A stretch of DNA of 53,486 nt from JACCQS01 sp050999295. GTDB taxonomy: Bacteria > Actinomycetota > Actinomycetes > Mycobacteriales > Geodermatophilaceae. Where the stretch lies: the NCBI GenBank assembly GCA_050999295.1, contig JBPCPI010000198.1:1-53486 (forward strand). Reading direction: 5' to 3'. Position numbers and translations under genes: made by a program. This document shows, piece by piece, positions 50,946 to 53,486 of this stretch (positions are counted from its first letter, which is position 1; each line of letters begins with the position of its first letter). A model generated the notes under the pieces. It did no database searches and had not been told where the DNA came from. It saw nothing but the letters and a program-made list of their open reading frames with translations.

Positions 50946-52103
50946 CTAACGATCGCGGGCGGTCAGCGTGGTGGCCAACTGCTCCAGGACCTCGCGGGTT
51001 TCGCCGCCCACCGGGCCGGTGGCCAGCGCCTCCCGCGCGGCCTCGACGCGCTGTGCGATCAGGACCTCGATCTCGGCAAGTGCGCCCGATCCTTCGATCA
51101 CCATCCGCAGCTGATCGATGTCGGGACCGGACAGGTCACTGCGACCGATCTTGCGCTCGAAGAGGTCCCGCGCGTTGGCGCTGGCCCGCTGACGGGCGAG
51201 GATGACCAGTAGGGTCTGCTTGCCCTCACGCAAATCGTCGCCAGCGGGTTTACCGGTCTGTTCGGGATCTCCGAAGACACCCAGGACGTCGTCCCGCAAC
51301 TGGAATGCCTCCCCGAGGGCGAAGCCGTATTCGCTGTAGGTCATCAGCAGCGGCCCCTCGCCAGCGTGGCGACCAGCGGCGAGCGCGCCGATGTGCAGCG
51401 GACGCTGGACGGTGTAGGACGCCGACTTGTACCGAGCCGTACGCCAGGCCGCTGCCAGCGCCTGCTCGTCGGGGCGGCCGGAATCCACCTGGCCGAGCAG
51501 ATCGAGGTATTGGCCGGCCATCACCTCGATCCGCATCGCGTCGTAGGCAGGGGCAACCCGAGCCAGCGCGGAGTCATCGAGGCCAGCGGTACGGAGCATC
51601 TCCTGCGCCCACGTCAGGGCGATGTCCCCGGCCAGAATGGCCACTCCCTGCCCGAATCCGGCAGCCGACCCGCGCCAACGGTTTCCGGTGTGCAACTCGG
51701 TGAAGCGCACGTGCAGCGCCGGTTGTCCCCGCCGGGTACTAGCCCGGTCCATCACATCGTCGTGGATGAGCGCGCCGGCCTGGACGAGTTCGAGGGAGGC
51801 AGCTGCTCGGATGATGGTGTCCCCGCCCCGCTCCGCTTCGTCCTCGCCCTCGGACGTGTCGTAGCAAACGACGTCGAGGGCACCGCGCCATCCCCAGTAC
51901 GTGAAGGCCGGGCGCAGCCGCTTACCGCCTTGCAGGACGAGGTCGCAGATCGCCTCTCCAATTGCCATCAGCTCGGGATCGATGGCGCCGAGGTCGGCTA
52001 GTTTCCGGTCGAGGAAGGCGGCGAGTTCGATCTCGACGCGCTCTCGAAGGGCGTTCCGGTCCAACAGATCGGCAGAGGTCGGGCCTGGCGGCAAGGAGGT
52101 CAC
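50946..52103 (-). CDS. Polyprenyl (geranylgeranyl-type) diphosphate synthase
   Basis: 385 residues, trans-isoprenyl diphosphate synthase. First Asp-rich motif DDVMD followed by RRGQPALH, second motif LRDDVLGVFGD with GKPAGDDLREGKQTLL. Makes medium-chain isoprenoid diphosphates, feeding quinones, carotenoids or lipid carriers. Corresponds to Rv2173 (idsA2) by position. GTG start; divergent from metF. Confidence 0.92.
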   Translation of the reverse strand: MTSLPPGPTSADLLDRNALRERVEIELAAFLDRKLADLGAIDPELMAIGEAICDLVLQGGKRLRPAFTYWGWRGALDVVCYDTSEGEDEAERGGDTIIRAAASLELVQAGALIHDDVMDRASTRRGQPALHVRFTELHTGNRWRGSAAGFGQGVAILAGDIALTWAQEMLRTAGLDDSALARVAPAYDAMRIEVMAGQYLDLLGQVDSGRPDEQALAAAWRTARYKSASYTVQRPLHIGALAAGRHAGEGPLLMTYSEYGFALGEAFQLRDDVLGVFGDPEQTGKPAGDDLREGKQTLLVILARQRASANARDLFERKIGRSDLSGPDIDQLRMVIEGSGALAEIEVLIAQRVEAAREALATGPVGGETREVLEQLATTLTARDR

Positions 52104-52162
52104 GACTACGCAGTATCGGCCACCCGGAGTCAGCGTCCGACAGGGGCGCTAGGCGTACGCCC

Positions 52163-52168
52163 TAATCT
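52163..52168 (+). promoter_or_regulatory. -10 box TAATCT of a leaderless promoter
   Basis: TAATCT, 7 nt, ATG 52176. Confidence 0.65.
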
Positions 52169-52175
52169 TTGCGTC

Positions 52176-53063
52176 ATGGCCGGGACCGTGCGTGAGCGGC
52201 TGGCCACTGGCGTCCCGACGTTCTCCTTCGAGTTCTTCCCCCCCAAAGATGACGCAGCCGAGGCCGTGCTCTGGCGGACTCTGCGCGACCTGGAGCGGCT
52301 GCGCCCGTCGTTCGTGTCCGTCACCTACGGCGCGGGTGGCAGCACCCGGGAGGGGACCGTTCGGGTGACCGAGCGAATCGCCACCCAGACAACGATGCTG
52401 CCGATGGCCCATCTCACCGCGGTCAACCACAGCGTCGCCGAACTCCGTCACGTCGTCGGCCGCTTCGCCGCTGCCGGGGTGCGCAACATCCTGGCGATCA
52501 GAGGCGATCCGCCTGGTGATCCCAGGGCGGAGTGGGTGAAGCATCCGGCGGGCATCGAGTACGCCGACGAGTTGGTCACCCTGGTGCGCCGCTCCGGCGA
52601 TTTCTGCGTCGGCGTAGCCGCCTTTCCGTATAAGCACCCGCGTTCGCCCGACATCGACAGCGACGCCCGGTACTTCGTCCAGAAGGTGCGGGCGGGAGCG
52701 GACTTCGCGGTCACCCAGATGTTCTTCGACGCGGAGGACTACCTCCGGCTGCGGGATCGAGTGGCCTCGCTGGGCTGCGACGTCCCAATCCTCCCCGGGA
52801 TCATGCCGGTCACCTCGATGAACACCATCGAACTGGCCCCGAAGCTGTCGGGTGCGCCGTTCCCACCAGCGCTGGCTGCCACCTTCGATGACATCGCCGA
52901 GGACAAGGACGCCGTGCGGGCACAGGGCATCACCCAGGCCAGCGCCCTGTGTCAGCTGCTGCTCGACGAGGGCGCGCCCGGCATCCACTTCATCACGCTG
53001 AATCGATCCACCGCGACGCGCGAGATCTGGGCCAACCTGCGCGAGACCTCACCGGTCTCCTGA
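52176..53063 (+). CDS. metF: Methylenetetrahydrofolate reductase
   Basis: 295-residue FAD-binding TIM barrel. PTFSFEFFPPKDD (catalytic Glu), VTYGAGGSTREGT, HLTAVNHS, NILAIRGDPPGD (FAD/folate) and FAVTQMFFDAEDYLRLRD are the family blocks. Reduces methylene-THF to methyl-THF for methionine synthesis. Start is leaderless. Confidence 0.95.
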   Translation: MAGTVRERLATGVPTFSFEFFPPKDDAAEAVLWRTLRDLERLRPSFVSVTYGAGGSTREGTVRVTERIATQTTMLPMAHLTAVNHSVAELRHVVGRFAAAGVRNILAIRGDPPGDPRAEWVKHPAGIEYADELVTLVRRSGDFCVGVAAFPYKHPRSPDIDSDARYFVQKVRAGADFAVTQMFFDAEDYLRLRDRVASLGCDVPILPGIMPVTSMNTIELAPKLSGAPFPPALAATFDDIAEDKDAVRAQGITQASALCQLLLDEGAPGIHFITLNRSTATREIWANLRETSPVS

Positions 53064-53082
53064 CGCCAGGCTCCCGCAGGGC

Positions 53083-53486
53083 TCACCGTGGGATCGTCAG
53101 AGCGAGGATGGCGAAGGGCCGGGTGTCGCCGGGGAAGTAGTGCTCTCTGAGCAGGTCGCGGAATCCCTCGGAGCGATACAGCCGAAATGCGCGGGTGTCG
53201 CCGTCCGGCGTGGAGAGCACGACCTGGGCCTGGGTGACCTCGGCCAGCAGCGTGCGCAACAGTATCCGGCCGACCCCCATGCCCTGTTGGTCCGGGCGGA
53301 CGTGGAACTCACACAGTTCGAAGGCGTTCCGTAGCCACTGCTTGGACATCGTCCGCCCGAGCGCAGCGGCCACCTGGTCGTACCACCACTGACCCGCCCG
53401 CGTGGTGTAGCCGTACCCGAAACCGATCAGGATTCCGGCCGGGTCGAAGGCGCCCACCGCCTGAAAACCCAAACGCGCGGTGTGTG
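53083..53486 (-). CDS. GNAT N-acetyltransferase, partial (5' end outside window)
   Basis: The frame stays open to the right edge (codons for HTARLGF precede the apparent TTG start), so the N-terminus is missing. FELCEFHVRPDQQGMGVGRILLRTLLAEV carries the acetyl-CoA motif QGMGVG, and STPDGDTRAFRLYRSEGFRDL is the typical C-terminal segment. Substrate unknown. Convergent with metF. Confidence 0.85.
   Translation of the reverse strand, partial: HTARLGFQAVGAFDPAGILIGFGYGYTTRAGQWWYDQVAAALGRTMSKQWLRNAFELCEFHVRPDQQGMGVGRILLRTLLAEVTQAQVVLSTPDGDTRAFRLYRSEGFRDLLREHYFPGDTRPFAILALTIPR

Noticed and set aside
1..53486. tRNA, rRNA, prophage or insertion-sequence genes
   Set aside because: No tRNA T-loop/acceptor pattern, rRNA segment, transposase or phage structural gene was seen on either strand.

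Overview
This is a chromosomal segment of a high-GC actinobacterium. Supporting traits are the qcrCAB/ctaE respiratory genes, a PimB'-type phosphatidylinositol mannoside glycosyltransferase, a PknL-like kinase with a Rv2175c-like protein nearby, many GTG starts, and at least twelve genes whose start codon lies 6-8 nt after a TANNNT -10 box (leaderless transcription). From memory, gene order from qcrB (left) to the polyprenyl synthase and MTHFR genes (right) is collinear with the Mycobacterium tuberculosis block Rv2196-Rv2172c, and parts match the Streptomyces SCO21xx region (trpD, ROK glucokinase, carboxylesterase). I cannot name the genus; a non-mycolate actinomycete, for example of Propionibacteriales or Frankiales type, is plausible.

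Layout. 1-820: DUF222 (13E12) gene, frameshifted and cut by the window edge. 1046-6337: cytochrome bc1 subunits (qcrB, qcrA, qcrC), cytochrome oxidase subunit III and a divergent CtaG-like oxidase assembly protein. 6378-11382: receiver-like protein, trpD, stand-alone AsnC ligand domain, a frameshifted zinc alcohol dehydrogenase, and a DEDDh exonuclease/UvrC-like fusion. 11440-15160: an 80-nt-period direct repeat, a DUF4396 membrane protein behind a CsoR-type operator, a small Cys protein, a c-di-AMP riboswitch driving a RipC-like NlpC/P60 hydrolase, and an M48 protease. 15174-23300: PimB', a phospholipase A2-like membrane protein paired with a FadD15-like acyl-CoA ligase, two SRPBCC proteins, a metallophosphoesterase, an ArsA-like ATPase with a CxxCxxC partner, and a ROK glucokinase.

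23339-36425 is the accessory centrepiece: a GntR regulator divergent from an 11-gene, tightly coupled myo-inositol operon (iolE, iolC, a Cgl0158-type aldolase, iolB, iolD, iolA, an ABC sugar importer and two Gfo/Idh/MocA dehydrogenases). An operator (TGTCTTAACA inside a palindrome) that fits the Corynebacterium IolR consensus overlaps the iolE promoter. The cluster is inserted between orthologues of Rv2183c and Rv2182c, which are close neighbours in mycobacteria. 36522-41010 holds an SRPBCC protein, GNAT, an orphan ORF, an inverted repeat, an archaeal-type LOR/SDH (ornithine cyclodeaminase-like) protein, a membrane protein and a carboxylesterase.

41104-53486 returns to the conserved block: plsC, RNase AS-like exoribonuclease, a phosphofructokinase with PPi-type residues (D104/K124), an isocitrate lyase/PEP mutase family protein, class II DAHP synthase, a threonine aldolase with a palindromic repeat read in frame at its N-terminus, a PASTA kinase, an alpha-hydroxy-acid oxidase, the Rv2175c-like protein, polyprenyl synthase, MTHFR and a partial GNAT.

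The most noteworthy signals are the paired palindromic repeat (ACTTTCTCCGGAGAAAGT core, 42-nt period) at two loci 27 kb apart, one of them coding; two divergent leaderless genes with start codons only 12 bp apart; the CsoR-type operator on DUF4396; and the PLA2-like/FadD pair.
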